Shown: in pieces, positions 39,017 through 48,921 of the stretch
Layout of the letters: every line of letters begins with the position of its first letter
How positions within the stretch are numbered: position 1 is the stretch's first letter
Assembly: GCF_007004665.1 (NCBI RefSeq)
Contig: NZ_ML660056.1
Coordinates: 186,001 to 250,000, forward strand
DNA length: 64,000 nt
Direction: 5' to 3'
From: Denitrobaculum tricleocarpae
GTDB taxonomy: Bacteria; Pseudomonadota; Alphaproteobacteria; Kiloniellales; Kiloniellaceae
Notes under the pieces: model-generated
The model's database searches: none
Seen by the model: only the letters and a program-made list of their open reading frames with translations
What the model was told of the DNA's origin: nothing
Translations under genes and position numbers: made by a program

Positions 39017-39031
39017 GTTCTAGTTTAGTTC
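39017..39031 (-). promoter_or_regulatory. LexA-binding SOS box
   Basis: GTTC-TAGTTTA-GTTC is a perfect match to the alphaproteobacterial LexA operator GTTC-N7-GTTC, a direct repeat unlike the palindrome of E. coli. It lies between moeA and lexA. The distance to the lexA start implies a leader of roughly 150 bases or more. A second, weaker GAAC-N7-AAAC lies about 25 bp nearer to lexA. Confidence 0.8.
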
Positions 39032-39137
39032 ACGTTTTCGGTCAAGCCTTCTGTGGATAAAAACGCGCAATGCGGGAAGAGTTCGCAAAATGTACCTCGT
39101 TTTTGAGATAGAGTCTCAAAAACAACGCCCGGTAATT

Positions 39138-40352
39138 CTAAACCCCGGAGAACTTTCCACTCAACGGTAGAATGTCCACAGCTGTGCCTTTTGTCAGCGC
39201 CGGATCGTTCGGTTTGCGCACAATAAGGCAATCCGCCCGCGCCAGGGTTGCCAGCATTGAACTGTCCTGACGGCCGAAAGCGGTCGCAACGCGTCTGCCC
39301 TGGTCATCCAGGCTGAGTTTTGAGCGCAGATAGTCCTGCCGGTGATCGTTCGGCGGGAGGTCGGCACCCAGGACTGCGCTTTCCAGCGCGAGGGCGTCCT
39401 CCTGGATACCAAGCAACTCATCAAGCGCTGTCCGGACAAAGAGGACTGCGCAAACCAGGCTGGAAACCGGGTTACCGGGCAGGCCGAGCATGGGGGTACC
39501 CGCGATCTTGCCGAAGATCAGCGGTTTTCCCGGCCGCATCGCGATTTTCCAGAAATCGACTTCCAGACCGCTGTCGACCAGACCGGTTCGGACCAGATCG
39601 TGATCGCCGACGGAGGCACCGCCCGAGGTAATGAGCAGGTCGGCGCCCTTCGCACCTTCGGCCATGGCGGCCAGCTTGTCCTGCTGGTCCGGGGCGATGC
39701 CAAGATTGATGGGCTCTCCGCCGCAGGCCCTGACGAAGGCGGCGAGGGACAAGCCGTTGGAGCTGATGATCTGGTTCGGACCCTTCGGATCGCCGGGCAT
39801 GACGACCTCGTCGCCGGTTGCCAGGATCGCGACCCGGGGCTGGCGCCGCACGTTGAGCCAGGGCAGGTTCATTGAAGCGGCAAAGCCGATGTCGCGCGCC
39901 GTGAGCCGCCGCCCGGCTTCGAGGCCGACATCGCCCGAACGAAAATCGAGACCGGCAGGGCGCACGTAGTGGCCTTTGGCCGGGGTGCTTTTGACCGTGA
40001 CCCTGTCGCCGTCGGCCTCGGTGTCTTCCTGGATGACGATCGTGTCGCTGCCGCGCGGCAAGGGGGCGCCGGTAAAGATTCTGGCCGTCTGCCCCGGCTT
40101 GACCTCGTCTTCGTAGGAAGCACCGGCCGGGACGCGCGCAACGATTTCCAGCGTGACCGGGGCGGAGGTTACGTCTTCGGCGCGTACGGCGTAGCCATCC
40201 ATGGCCGACACGTCGTGCGGCGGCTGGGTCACGCGGGAGACCGCGTCTCCGGCCAGAACCCGCCCCAGCGCTTCGGCAACGCTGACGCTCTCAGCGGGCA
40301 GGGGGGCAAAAGCCGCGCGGACCCGCGCGAGCGCTTCTTCGACCGATAGCAT
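39138..40352 (-). CDS. moeA: Molybdopterin molybdenumtransferase
   Basis: A 404-residue enzyme that inserts molybdate into adenylylated molybdopterin. It shows the MoeA pattern: an N-terminal domain with AMDGYAVRAEDV, then GAPLPRGSDTIVIQE, the MoCF-binding domain with TSGGASVGDHDLVR, and the C-terminal barrel after LPGNPVSS. The ATG overlaps the moaC stop by one base (TGATG), so the pair is coupled. Confidence 0.95.
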   Translation of the reverse strand: MLSVEEALARVRAAFAPLPAESVSVAEALGRVLAGDAVSRVTQPPHDVSAMDGYAVRAEDVTSAPVTLEIVARVPAGASYEDEVKPGQTARIFTGAPLPRGSDTIVIQEDTEADGDRVTVKSTPAKGHYVRPAGLDFRSGDVGLEAGRRLTARDIGFAASMNLPWLNVRRQPRVAILATGDEVVMPGDPKGPNQIISSNGLSLAAFVRACGGEPINLGIAPDQQDKLAAMAEGAKGADLLITSGGASVGDHDLVRTGLVDSGLEVDFWKIAMRPGKPLIFGKIAGTPMLGLPGNPVSSLVCAVLFVRTALDELLGIQEDALALESAVLGADLPPNDHRQDYLRSKLSLDDQGRRVATAFGRQDSSMLATLARADCLIVRKPNDPALTKGTAVDILPLSGKFSGV

Positions 40353-40828
40353 CAAATTCCCTCGTAGATACCTGATTTGCCGCCAGACTTATGCAACAGG
40401 CGGACTTCCGTAATGCGCATGCCCCGATCGACCGCTTTACACATGTCGTAGACTGTCAGGCAGGCGACGGAGACGGCGGTCAGCGCTTCCATTTCAACAC
40501 CGGTCTGCCCGGAGACCTTGCAGCGCGCCGTGACGTCGACCGCCGAGCGCGCCGTATCCAGGCTGAGTTCCAGCTTTACCGAGGTCAGCATGAGGGGGTG
40601 GCAGAGCGGGATGAGATCGGCGGTCCGCTTGGCTCCCATGATCCCCGCCAGTTGGGCGACCGTCAGGACATCGCCTTTCTTGACGCTGCCCTCGGCAATC
40701 AGCTCAAGGGTTTCGGGCTGCATAACCACCGAGCCCTTGGCCACGGCGATCCGTTCGGTGGTCTCCTTTTCGGAGACATCGACCATAACGGCGTTTCCCT
40801 CCGCATCGAAATGCGTGAATTCGGACAC
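40352..40828 (-). CDS. moaC: Cyclic pyranopterin monophosphate synthase
   Basis: A 158-residue enzyme that acts with MoaA to make cPMP in molybdenum cofactor synthesis. The conserved active-site segments are [15 protein letters not shown] and [28 protein letters not shown], including the catalytic Lys and His. Its place between trpC and moeA is conserved in alphaproteobacteria. Confidence 0.96.
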   Translation of the reverse strand: MSEFTHFDAEGNAVMVDVSEKETTERIAVAKGSVVMQPETLELIAEGSVKKGDVLTVAQLAGIMGAKRTADLIPLCHPLMLTSVKLELSLDTARSAVDVTARCKVSGQTGVEMEALTAVSVACLTVYDMCKAVDRGMRITEVRLLHKSGGKSGIYEGI

Positions 40829-40843
40829 TCTTTCCTCCGGTCT

Positions 40844-41686
40844 TCAGGTGCTGCTTGAGCTTAACGGCTGTGTTTCGTTATCCAACGGCGCAGTTTGCTG
40901 TGCCAGAAGGGCAGCTGTTGCGGCGATCACGTCGTCCTGCCGCATCAGGGACTCGCCGATCAGGAAGGTGGTCGCGCCGACCTTCGCCATTCGGGCCAGG
41001 TCCTCCGGGGCGTAGAGGCCGCTCTCGGCAATCAGCAGCTTGCCCGCCGGGACGCGCGCGGCAAGGCTTTCGGTGGTTGCCAGGTCGATTTCAAGGGTCT
41101 TGAGGTTCCGGTTGTTGACCCCGAGCAGCGGCGATTTCAACGCCAGAGCCCGTTCCAGTTCCTCGGCGTTGTGCACCTCCACCAGGACATCCATGCCCAG
41201 ATCGAGCGCCGTGGCTTCCAGTTCAGCCGCCTGAGCATCGCTGAGCGCCGCCATGATCAGTAACACGCAGTCGGCCTCGAGCGCCCGGGATTCCACGATC
41301 TGATAAGGATCCAGCATGAAATCCTTGCGCAACACCGGCAGGGACACCGCGGCGCGGGCGGCCTGCAGATAGCTGTCGTGCCCCTGGAAATAGGGTTCGT
41401 CCGTTAGGATCGAAAGGCAGGTCGCACCGCCCGCCGCGTAGGCTCGCGCCAGTTGGGGCGGGTCGAAATCGGCCCGGATCAATCCCTTGCTGGGCGAGGC
41501 TTTCTTGATCTCGCAGATCAGGCCGTAGCGGCCGGCTCGCGCACGGCTCTCCAGCGCGCGCGCAAAGCCCCGGACCGGGTCTGCCGTTTGCGCCGCGGCT
41601 TCCAGGGCCGTGAGAGGTGTCTGCTGCTTGCGGGCCGCGACAAAGGCCAGTTTGTCGTCGCAGATGCGTTGCAGGACATCGCTCAT
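40844..41686 (-). CDS. trpC: Indole-3-glycerol phosphate synthase
   Basis: A 280-residue TIM-barrel enzyme that closes the indole ring in tryptophan synthesis. [49 protein letters not shown] and [15 protein letters not shown] are the family motifs with the catalytic Lys and Glu residues. It overlaps trpD by 4 bp and is not fused to trpF. Confidence 0.96.
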   Translation of the reverse strand: MSDVLQRICDDKLAFVAARKQQTPLTALEAAAQTADPVRGFARALESRARAGRYGLICEIKKASPSKGLIRADFDPPQLARAYAAGGATCLSILTDEPYFQGHDSYLQAARAAVSLPVLRKDFMLDPYQIVESRALEADCVLLIMAALSDAQAAELEATALDLGMDVLVEVHNAEELERALALKSPLLGVNNRNLKTLEIDLATTESLAARVPAGKLLIAESGLYAPEDLARMAKVGATTFLIGESLMRQDDVIAATAALLAQQTAPLDNETQPLSSSST

Positions 41687-42720
41687 GCGCTTGATCCCGG
41701 ATTGGTCATCTCGACCAGATCGATCAGGACCTTCCTGGCCGCGCCGCTGTCGATGGCTTCCGCGGCCATCTCGGCGCCTTCCTTCAGGTCCCGGGCCTTA
41801 CCGCCCACGATCAGTGCGCCCGCCGAGCCCAGCAGCACGGCATCGCGGAAGGGACTGGCTTCCCCGTCCAGCAGCGCCCAGAGAGCCGCTGCATTCTGTT
41901 CCGCATCGCCGCCCAGCAGTCCCTCGATCGTGCCGCGCTTTAAGCCGGCGTCTTCAGGCGTGACCTCGAAGGTCTTGATTTCGCCGTCTTTTAGCTCCGC
42001 CACGCGGGACGGACCGGTGGTCGAGAGTTCATCCAGGCCGTCGGCTCCGTGAACGATCCAGGCGCGTTCGTGTCCAAGGCTTTTCAATACCTTAGCCAGT
42101 GGTTCAACCCATTCCGGCGCGAAAACGCCCATGATCTGGCGCTTAATGCCCGCCGGATTGGATAGGGGCCCCATCAGGTTGAAGATGGTGCGGGTGCCGA
42201 GCTCGACCCGTGTCGGGCCGACGTGGCGCACAGCGGAATGGTGACGCGGTGCCATCAGGAAGCAGGTGCCGATCTCCTTCAGGGCCTTTTCCATGATCGA
42301 AACTTCGGCGTCGATGTTCACACCAAGGGCCATCAAAACGTCGGCGGCGCCGCTCTTGGAAGAGAGCGCCCTGTTGCCGTGCTTCGCCACCGGAACACCA
42401 CATGCTGCGACCACGAAGGACGAAGCCGTCGATATGTTGAGGGTTCCCTTGGCATCGCCGCCGGTGCCGCAGGTGTCGATGGCGTCTTCCGGGCCCTCAA
42501 CGGTCAGCATCTTGGCGCGCATGGCCCGCACTGCCCCGGTCAGTTCCTCGACCGTCTCGCCGCGGACCCTGAGGGCCATCAGGAAGCCGCCCATCTGTGA
42601 CGGCGTGGCGTTGCCCGACATCATGATGCCGAATGCGGTTTCCGACTCCAGTGTTGAGAGTGGCCGGCCGGTCGCCACCTGGGCGATCAGGCCTTTGAGA
42701 TCATTCATGTCGCCGCTCAT
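41683..42720 (-). CDS. trpD: Anthranilate phosphoribosyltransferase
   Basis: A 345-residue enzyme that attaches phosphoribose to anthranilate. The PRPP loop [18 protein letters not shown] and [21 protein letters not shown] are diagnostic. GGGGAGA lies 6 bp before the ATG at 42720. It stands 31 bp after trpG in a trpG-trpD-trpC unit. Confidence 0.96.
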   Translation of the reverse strand: MSGDMNDLKGLIAQVATGRPLSTLESETAFGIMMSGNATPSQMGGFLMALRVRGETVEELTGAVRAMRAKMLTVEGPEDAIDTCGTGGDAKGTLNISTASSFVVAACGVPVAKHGNRALSSKSGAADVLMALGVNIDAEVSIMEKALKEIGTCFLMAPRHHSAVRHVGPTRVELGTRTIFNLMGPLSNPAGIKRQIMGVFAPEWVEPLAKVLKSLGHERAWIVHGADGLDELSTTGPSRVAELKDGEIKTFEVTPEDAGLKRGTIEGLLGGDAEQNAAALWALLDGEASPFRDAVLLGSAGALIVGGKARDLKEGAEMAAEAIDSGAARKVLIDLVEMTNPGSSA

Positions 42721-42751
42721 CGGCGTTCTCCCCCTGCTTCAGCAGCCTTGG

Positions 42752-43330
42752 TCATGCCGCTGATTTCGTTATCTTTAAAAAGTTGTCCAGCAGCGCGTGA
42801 CCTTCCTCCGAAGCGATGCTCTCGGGGTGGAACTGGACACCGTGCAGCGGCAGATTTTTGTGGCGCAAGCCCATGATCACACCGTCTTCCGTGCGCGCGG
42901 TGATCTCCAGACAATCCGGAATGCTCTCGGGTGCCAGGGTCAGGGAATGATAGCGCGTCGCGGTCAGGGGCGAGGGAAGGCCGGCGAAAACGCTGCCGCC
43001 TTCATGACTGACCGGGCTCAGCTTGCCGTGCATGGGCTCGGGCGCGCGGACCACCTCGGCGCCATAGGCCTGCCCGATGGCCTGGTGACCCAGGCAGACC
43101 CCCAGGATCGGGTAGTCTCCCCCGGCTTTTTCGATAAGCTCCAGACAGATACCGGCGCGGTCCGGGTCGCAGGGGCCCGGTGAAATCACGATTCCCTCTG
43201 GCTTGAGCGCCAGGGCTTCCTCGGCCGTCATGCTGTCGTTTCGCCAGACCTCTACCTGTGCGCCGAGTTCGCCGAGGAAGTGATAGAGGTTGTAGGTGAA
43301 ACTGTCGTAATTATCGATGAGTAACAGCAT
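42752..43330 (-). CDS. trpG: Anthranilate synthase glutaminase component
   Basis: A 192-residue class I glutamine amidotransferase that feeds ammonia to TrpE. The nucleophile Cys is in [12 protein letters not shown], and the His-Glu pair is in [13 protein letters not shown]. It could also serve PabA in folate synthesis. Its partner trpE is not adjacent: it begins about 17 kb away, beyond a block of accessory genes. Confidence 0.95.
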   Translation of the reverse strand: MLLLIDNYDSFTYNLYHFLGELGAQVEVWRNDSMTAEEALALKPEGIVISPGPCDPDRAGICLELIEKAGGDYPILGVCLGHQAIGQAYGAEVVRAPEPMHGKLSPVSHEGGSVFAGLPSPLTATRYHSLTLAPESIPDCLEITARTEDGVIMGLRHKNLPLHGVQFHPESIASEEGHALLDNFLKITKSAA

Positions 43331-43631
43331 TTCAATGACTTATCTGGGTCTTTTCCGAAGATGACGCAGGGCCCATGACGCGCCCCGGGCCGTTATAGCA
43401 GGTTGCGAATGGCCGCGAAAGCGAGGCCGCGCATCGCAGATATGCGCTTCGTAACTGCCAATTGCGAGGCATTTCAGACGCTTGAGGCCGCCCCGTCGAT
43501 TTACCCGAGTTGCGGAGCGACCAAAAGCTTAAAGGATCGGCAGGATCTGTTGCGTATTGTGGTAAACGTGGCAGGATGCGCGCCTTCATGCGCCGCCTGA
43601 TGCGCGCCGCCCTGAAAGGCGGGACCTCGGA
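43331..43631. other. Divergent intergenic region trpG / deacetylase
   Basis: These 301 bp must hold promoters for both flanking genes. No trp leader peptide (a run of Trp codons) or attenuator stem is visible on the trpG side, and no clear -35/-10 pair stands out. The left boundary of the 16-kb accessory block lies here. Confidence 0.5.
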
Positions 43632-44990
43632 TTGGAAAGTGAAAGCCTGACGGTGGCTGGGAAAGCGAAAAAAAAGCAGGAGAAACAGCGAGCGTCAGGG
43701 CCTAGAGCCCTGTCCTGGCTTAAGATTTTGCTGCCTGCCCTGGCGCTGCCGGTCGTGGTGATCGGCGGGCTCTATGCCGGTGTGGTCCTGCTGGACGAGG
43801 CCGCAGAGCCGCCGGAACCGGAGGTTTCTCCGGCTGCTCCCGAGTCGCCGACCGAGTCTGCAGCGTCAAGTACGGCCGAACCGCAAACCGCTCTTGTGCC
43901 GCGGCCGCAGCGACCGGTCGAACCGCTCGATATGGACAAGCTGCGCATTACCGACACGGTCGTCAGCGACACGCGGGTCGAGATAGAAAAGCTTCCAGGT
44001 AACAGTCAATTAGACAGCGTTCCTCAAGAAAAAACTGCGGGGCCTGAAGTTGTCCAGACAAGTGAGCCGGATAAGGTTCCGTCACCTGTGGCTGGGCCTG
44101 AAACGCCCCCTGAACCACAGACCGAAATCGCCGCTATTGAAAGTCCTGCAACGTTACAGAACCCGGTAAAACCCGAAACCTCCGAAAACCAGGGTCAAGC
44201 GCAAGTTATCCCACCGTTATGGCTTAGAAATGCCACAGCCCCGAGAGCGAACCGGGGGCAACCCATGATCGCCGTGGTCATCGACGACATTGGCCCCAAT
44301 CTCCGCAACGCCCGCCGCTCGGTCACCTTGCCTGCGCCCCTGACGCTCGCCTTTCTGCCCTACGCCAATCATCTCGAGGATCTGACCACAAAGGCAAGCC
44401 AGGCCGGCCACGAACTCATGGTCCATATGCCCATGGAGCCGAAAGAGAGCAGCCAGAACCCCGGCGAAAACGCCCTGCTGACAGAATTGGGCCCCGAGGA
44501 GCTGAAGCGGCGCATCCGATGGAACCTGGAGCGCTTCTCCGGATACGTCGGGGTGAACAATCACATGGGCAGCAAATTCACCGGATCCGGGCCCGGCATG
44601 CGCCTGGTGATGAGTGAGCTCTCCAAGCGCGGCCTGCTGTTCCTGGATTCGCGCACAAATGCCCAGAGCCAGGCGGAGCAGGCGGCGGCGCTGTTCCGGG
44701 TGCCCTTTGCCCAGCGCGATATCTTCATCGACAACGACCACACGAATCCCGACGCGATCCGCGCCCAGCTCGCCAAGCTTGAGGAGCAGGCGCGCAGCCG
44801 CGGTTATGCTGTCGGCATCAGCCATCCCCATGACAAGACGCTCGAGGTCCTGGCCGAGTGGCTGCCCGAGGCCCGCAAACGCGGCTTTGCCCTGGTACCG
44901 ATCTCGGAGATCGTGAAACAGCGTCTGCAGCTTGCCCGGGCGGGCGCAGCGCAGGACCCAAATGCCGGGAGCAAGAGTGGCCAGCCCTGA
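43632..44990 (+). CDS. Divergent polysaccharide deacetylase family protein
   Basis: A 452-residue envelope protein of the YibQ-like divergent polysaccharide deacetylase family. A single membrane helix (about residues 29-55) anchors it; a Pro/Glu/Thr-rich linker (60-195) leads to the periplasmic domain. There, IAVVIDDIGPN, LPYANHLEDLTTKA, HMPMEPKE and NNHMGSKFT are the family motifs with the metal-binding Asp/His. The substrate is not known. The start is a TTG; GTG at 43653 is an alternative. Confidence 0.85.
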   Translation: MESESLTVAGKAKKKQEKQRASGPRALSWLKILLPALALPVVVIGGLYAGVVLLDEAAEPPEPEVSPAAPESPTESAASSTAEPQTALVPRPQRPVEPLDMDKLRITDTVVSDTRVEIEKLPGNSQLDSVPQEKTAGPEVVQTSEPDKVPSPVAGPETPPEPQTEIAAIESPATLQNPVKPETSENQGQAQVIPPLWLRNATAPRANRGQPMIAVVIDDIGPNLRNARRSVTLPAPLTLAFLPYANHLEDLTTKASQAGHELMVHMPMEPKESSQNPGENALLTELGPEELKRRIRWNLERFSGYVGVNNHMGSKFTGSGPGMRLVMSELSKRGLLFLDSRTNAQSQAEQAAALFRVPFAQRDIFIDNDHTNPDAIRAQLAKLEEQARSRGYAVGISHPHDKTLEVLAEWLPEARKRGFALVPISEIVKQRLQLARAGAAQDPNAGSKSGQP

Positions 44991-45684
44991 ACTCCAAGGT
45001 CCTGAATTGGACGCCCGTGAATCGGATAGCTCTGACCCGGATGCCGGTTTGCGCCAGCGGCTCCATGACATCCTCCGCGCAGACCGGCAGATCTGGTCCG
45101 CGCTTCAAGTGGCGCGCAGCCTCGACCTACCCGATTGCTTCATCGCCAGCGGGGCGATCTACCAGACGGTCTGGAATGCTTTGAGCGGAAGGGCCTCGGG
45201 TTACGGCCTCAAGGATATCGATCTGATCTACTTCGACGGCGGCGATCTGAGCTGGGAGGCTGAGGACCGGGTGATCGCGCGCAGCAACGCCGCGTTCGCC
45301 CTGTCGGATGTACGCATCCCGGTGGAGACCCGCAATCAGGCACGCGTACACCTGTGGTATCAGAAGCGTTTCGGTTCGCCCTATGCGCCGCTCCGCAGTG
45401 CGGCGGAGAGCCTGACACGCTACGCCGCCACGACTCACGCGGTCGCGGTCCGGCTGGAGGAGAATGGCGTGCTGACCATCGAAGCTCCCTTCGGCCTGGA
45501 GGATGTCTTCAGCATGACCCTGCGGCCCAACCCGAAGCTCGATAACAAGGGCACCTACGACGAGAAGGCGGCGCGCTGCCGGGATCTCTGGCCGCAGGTC
45601 AAGGTCATTCCCTGGCCAGAACGTCACCGCACGGCTTGCGAACCTCAGTCCTCGTCCTCCTCGTCCTCATCCTCCAGCCAATAG
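44962..45684 (+). CDS. DUF925-type nucleotidyltransferase family protein
   Basis: About 240 residues matching the nucleotidyltransferase-like DUF925 family (CFIASGAIYQTVWNAL, GLKDIDLIYFDG). Function is unknown. It overlaps the deacetylase gene by 29 bp. Its C-terminus is a run of ten Ser residues, an effect of sharing its last 40 bp with the acidic tail of the convergent yciB gene. The ATG at 44962 has AGGAC about 7 bp before it; an ATG at 44932 is also in frame. Confidence 0.8.
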   Translation: MPGARVASPELQGPELDARESDSSDPDAGLRQRLHDILRADRQIWSALQVARSLDLPDCFIASGAIYQTVWNALSGRASGYGLKDIDLIYFDGGDLSWEAEDRVIARSNAAFALSDVRIPVETRNQARVHLWYQKRFGSPYAPLRSAAESLTRYAATTHAVAVRLEENGVLTIEAPFGLEDVFSMTLRPNPKLDNKGTYDEKAARCRDLWPQVKVIPWPERHRTACEPQSSSSSSSSSSQ

Positions 45685-46223
45685 TACTCCGCGAGCAGGC
45701 GCGTGATCAGGATATAGCCGAGGATCGCAAACGGGGTCAGGACGGTTCTGAAGATCACCCAGTGATCCGTTTCCAGCGTCCGCCAGACCACTTCGTTCAG
45801 CCCCGCCAAGCTGAGCGCCAATGCGATCCAGGAGAGGGTCAGGACCCGCCAGCCTTCTTCCGTGAGCTGGATATGCCCGCCGAACGTCTGCACCAGGAAG
45901 CTGGGCCTGAAGAGGAGGCCGACGCCGAGGGCCGCCGCAAAGAGACAGTTGCCGACGGTCGGTTTGATCTTGATGAAAATTTCTTCCTGGAAAACCAGGC
46001 TTGCGCCGCCCAGCAGCAGCACCATAGCCAGGGTCACGACCGCGAGGACAGGAACCTTGCGGTCCAGGACGACTCCGGTGCCCACCACGACCAGGCTGGT
46101 GAGCATGACCGCCGCTGTCGCGGCCATGAGGCCCCAGCCGAAGTTCACGACGAAGAAAACCAGCGCGGGACAGATTTCGAGCAGCAGGGATCTGTTCAGA
46201 TAACGTTCGGCAAAGCTCATCAT
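45645..46223 (-). CDS. yciB: Inner membrane septation protein IspZ/YciB
   Basis: A 192-residue protein with five membrane helices, of the YciB/IspZ family (EICPALVFFVVNFGWGL, KIKPTVGNCLFAAALGVGLL, WRTLETDHWVIFRT). The family is linked to cell-envelope integrity and septation. The C-terminus ends in an acidic run, EDEDEEDED, encoded by the same repeats that give Ser codons on the opposite strand. Confidence 0.92.
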   Translation of the reverse strand: MMSFAERYLNRSLLLEICPALVFFVVNFGWGLMAATAAVMLTSLVVVGTGVVLDRKVPVLAVVTLAMVLLLGGASLVFQEEIFIKIKPTVGNCLFAAALGVGLLFRPSFLVQTFGGHIQLTEEGWRVLTLSWIALALSLAGLNEVVWRTLETDHWVIFRTVLTPFAILGYILITRLLAEYYWLEDEDEEDED

Positions 46224-46290
46224 GGGTTCTGGATCGTTACAGGTGGCCGGAAGCTAGAGGCGGGAGGCGGGAGATGACTGTGGGTAGAAC

Positions 46291-46641
46291 TTAAGCGCTC
46301 GGGCCGTCTGCTGGAAGCCCCTCCGCCCAGCGGATCGCCCAGGCGCCGAAGGGCTCGAGCAGGGTGAAGAGTTCCCGGCCCGTTGCCGTGAGCTCATAGC
46401 CGCTGTCACCCCGTGCGAGCACGCCACTTTCCTTCAGTTCCTTCAGGCGTTTGTTCAGCACCGTTGGCGACACGCTTTCACAGCTTTCCTGAAGCTGCCG
46501 GAAGGTCATCGGGCCGTTCGACAGCTGCCAGATCACACCGAGCGCCCAGCTACGGCCGAGCAGGTCGAAGAGGGCCATGATGGGTTTTCCGCTCTTGGAG
46601 CCGCGCACGGGCGCGCCGGGCCGGGGAATAGAGGACGGCAT
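46291..46641 (-). CDS. HxlR-family transcriptional regulator
   Basis: A 116-residue winged-helix regulator. FDLLGRSWALGVIWQLSNGPMTF is the HxlR start and SPTVLNKRLKELKESGVLAR the recognition helix and wing. Members sense reactive aldehydes or redox state, often without an obvious ligand domain. It is divergent from the EamA transporter, with two operators between them, so it most likely represses that gene and itself. Confidence 0.9.
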   Translation of the reverse strand: MPSSIPRPGAPVRGSKSGKPIMALFDLLGRSWALGVIWQLSNGPMTFRQLQESCESVSPTVLNKRLKELKESGVLARGDSGYELTATGRELFTLLEPFGAWAIRWAEGLPADGPSA

Positions 46642-46656
46642 GAGAGATCTCCTCTT

Positions 46657-46698
46657 GCTACTTTTTATGTAGCGAGTTATTGCTACTCTTTACGTAGC
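46657..46698. promoter_or_regulatory. Two GCTAC-N7-GTAGC operators
   Basis: GCTAC-TTTTTAT-GTAGC (46657-46673) and GCTAC-TCTTTAC-GTAGC (46682-46698) are inverted repeats with a 25-bp centre-to-centre distance. Both lie in the 76-bp space between the divergent HxlR regulator and EamA transporter, and are probably the regulator's binding sites. Confidence 0.75.
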
Positions 46699-46717
46699 GG
46701 TTTTTCAGGAAGCTGTC

Positions 46718-47608
46718 ATGCTGATTCTGCCTGCCTTTGCAGCCCTCGCGGCCTCGTTCGGCTGGGCGACGGGCATCGTGCTGGCGCAGCGGCCCGCGCG
46801 GATGATCGGTGCCTTTGAGTTCACTCGCATTCAGTTGATCGCCTGCGCGGCCATCCTGAGCGTGATCTGCTCGCTGTTGGGATATTGGCCGACGGTGGCG
46901 TGGAGCCATTGGCCCGCTTTCACTGTCAGCATTTGTTTCGGTATCCTCCTGGGCAATCTCGCCATGATCGAGTGCCTGCGCCGCGGTGGACCCCGGCGCA
47001 CGGAATTGCTGCTGTCGCTCAAAGCTCCGATCGTCGCGGTCCTGGCGTTTCTCTGGCTTGGCGAAACGCCTTCGATCCTGGACCTGGCCGGGGCCGGGGT
47101 AGCGCTTTGCGGTGTCTGTCTCGCGATCTTCTTCGGCGGGAATGAAGCCTCTGAGAGTGACGAGATCCGGGGATCCATGACTAGTGTTGTCCTGCTTGGA
47201 GTTGCGGCGACTGCCTTCCAGGGCTTCGGCTTCCTGATCATGAAGCCCGCCATGCTGGCCGGGACCGAGCCTTTGGCGGCCTCGGCCATCCGCCTGCTGG
47301 GGGCGGCCTTCGTGATCTCGTTGCTTGCGCTCTGGCCCGCGCGGGTCTTCCGGTCGCAGGCACGCATGACACCGGCTTTGCTGGGCCGAACCATCCTGCC
47401 GGGCTTTATCGGCTACGGGATTTCCTCGTCGCTGCTGCTCTACGCCTTCGCCATGACCGATGCAGGCGTCGCGGCGGTCCTGGGCTCGCTCTCTCCCGTG
47501 CTGGTCCTGCCGATCCTCTGGATGAAGGAAGGGCAGGCGCCGAGGCCGCAGGCCCTCGTGGGTGCCGTGCTCGCGGTCTCAGGAACGGCGTTTATCCTCT
47601 TGTTTTAG
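46718..47608 (+). CDS. EamA/DMT-family transporter
   Basis: A 296-residue protein with ten predicted membrane helices in two EamA repeats (residues 4-137 and 155-294). The drug/metabolite transporter superfamily exports metabolites or toxic compounds; the substrate is not known. Repression by the adjacent HxlR protein suggests induction by some stress compound. Its stop overlaps the convergent dioxygenase gene by 4 bp. Confidence 0.88.
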   Translation: MLILPAFAALAASFGWATGIVLAQRPARMIGAFEFTRIQLIACAAILSVICSLLGYWPTVAWSHWPAFTVSICFGILLGNLAMIECLRRGGPRRTELLLSLKAPIVAVLAFLWLGETPSILDLAGAGVALCGVCLAIFFGGNEASESDEIRGSMTSVVLLGVAATAFQGFGFLIMKPAMLAGTEPLAASAIRLLGAAFVISLLALWPARVFRSQARMTPALLGRTILPGFIGYGISSSLLLYAFAMTDAGVAAVLGSLSPVLVLPILWMKEGQAPRPQALVGAVLAVSGTAFILLF

Positions 47609-48798
47609 CGGCTTTGCTGGCGTTTCGCCTGCCGGACCAGAGCCTCTCGGAACGCATCCTCGGTCCAGTGGGCCGCCAAGGCCCTGTGGAAGAGCGCCTG
47701 CTGGGTTTCCGGCGCGAGGCCGTCCAGCGGCGGGTCGAGGTCGAGGTTGGTCGGGAAGGAGTAACCCTCGGCGGAGGCGGCGATGACGGCTTGGAGCCGG
47801 GCGGGGGAGAGCCTGCCGGTCTCCAGGAGTGATAAGAGAACGGGATAGAGCCGCTCGCACATGCCCTGGCGATCGATCGTCTCCATGGCGCGGCCGAAGG
47901 CGGAGGAGATCTGGAGCAGGTTGGCCATACGCTGCACATCGCTGCTGCTATTCGCACCGGCCGCGTGGAAGAGGGCCGGATTGAAGAAAAAGGCATCGCC
48001 CTTCGAGAGAGGTAACTGAACGCAATGCGCCTCGAAGTGTGCGCGGAAATCGGGCCTGCGCCAGGCGGTGTAACCGGCGGCATAGCGCTGGGAGAAGGGC
48101 AGGAGCTTGGTCGGACCGCTCTCTACGGGCATGTCGCAGTGTGCGATGCCGCCCTGCAGGGTCAGGGTGGGGGAGAGCAGGTGGACATGGGCTGGATAGA
48201 GCCTGGAGACCTCGTTGGTCTGGAAGCCCAGGTGGTAATCCCGGTGCGCTTCCTGCGCCGCCGCGCCGGGGCGCACCAGATTGACCTGCGCCGTCATCTG
48301 GTAACCGGGGCCGAGCCAGGCTTCGCAGACGGCATCCACGGCGGGGCTCGAGAAATAGAGCGCAAAGACGTCCGGCGCCTGCTCACAGAGTTTCTGGAGT
48401 GCGTTCCAGATCCGGTCGTTGTTGCCGGCCGTCGCAAAGTGGTCGGCGCCGCCGCCCTTGGCCTGCTTTTCCGCCGCGATAATGCGGTTGAAGATTTGCG
48501 TCGCGGCATCGATGCAGGCGGTGTCTGCGTAAGCGTTCTTAAGCACCAGAACGCCGGAGCCGTCTCCGAGCACCTGCGCCCATTCGGCCATGAGGGCCCG
48601 GCGGGCGTCCGGGCTGTTCAGCGCCGGACCGAGAGCGGATAGATCGTAAAGGGGAATACTCGCCTTAATAGCCGAGGCATGAGGAACCTGCTTGGCGTTC
48701 AGCGAGGCCGACGTGATCGCGACGAATTCCGCCAGATCACAGTCGTCGGCGTCAAAATAGGCGGCAGCCTGCGGTATCTCTGTTGCCATGACGGGCAT
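47605..48798 (-). CDS. Phytanoyl-CoA dioxygenase family protein
   Basis: A 397-residue Fe(II)/2-oxoglutarate-dependent oxygenase-like protein. The iron ligands fit HRDYH (His and Asp) in AAQEAHRDYHLGFQ and the distal His in PALFHAAGANSS, with a 2-oxoglutarate-binding Arg in DVQRMANLLQ. The substrate is unknown; relatives act on fatty acids, small alkaloids or compatible solutes. An alternative ATG lies three codons in (48789). Confidence 0.85.
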   Translation of the reverse strand: MPVMATEIPQAAAYFDADDCDLAEFVAITSASLNAKQVPHASAIKASIPLYDLSALGPALNSPDARRALMAEWAQVLGDGSGVLVLKNAYADTACIDAATQIFNRIIAAEKQAKGGGADHFATAGNNDRIWNALQKLCEQAPDVFALYFSSPAVDAVCEAWLGPGYQMTAQVNLVRPGAAAQEAHRDYHLGFQTNEVSRLYPAHVHLLSPTLTLQGGIAHCDMPVESGPTKLLPFSQRYAAGYTAWRRPDFRAHFEAHCVQLPLSKGDAFFFNPALFHAAGANSSSDVQRMANLLQISSAFGRAMETIDRQGMCERLYPVLLSLLETGRLSPARLQAVIAASAEGYSFPTNLDLDPPLDGLAPETQQALFHRALAAHWTEDAFREALVRQAKRQQSR

Positions 48799-48921
48799 TC
48801 TGATCCCGTTTCTGACGAAAATCTATCAGGAAACAGGCTGCTGATCGCGACGTTTCACGGGCGCCGCGATCATTCTGTAACCTGTGACCGCTCGCTTCGA
48901 GCGAGGCCGCAGACCACGCGG

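Noticed and set aside
43331-43631. trp attenuator with leader peptide before trpG
   Set aside because: No run of Trp codons and no competing terminator stem.
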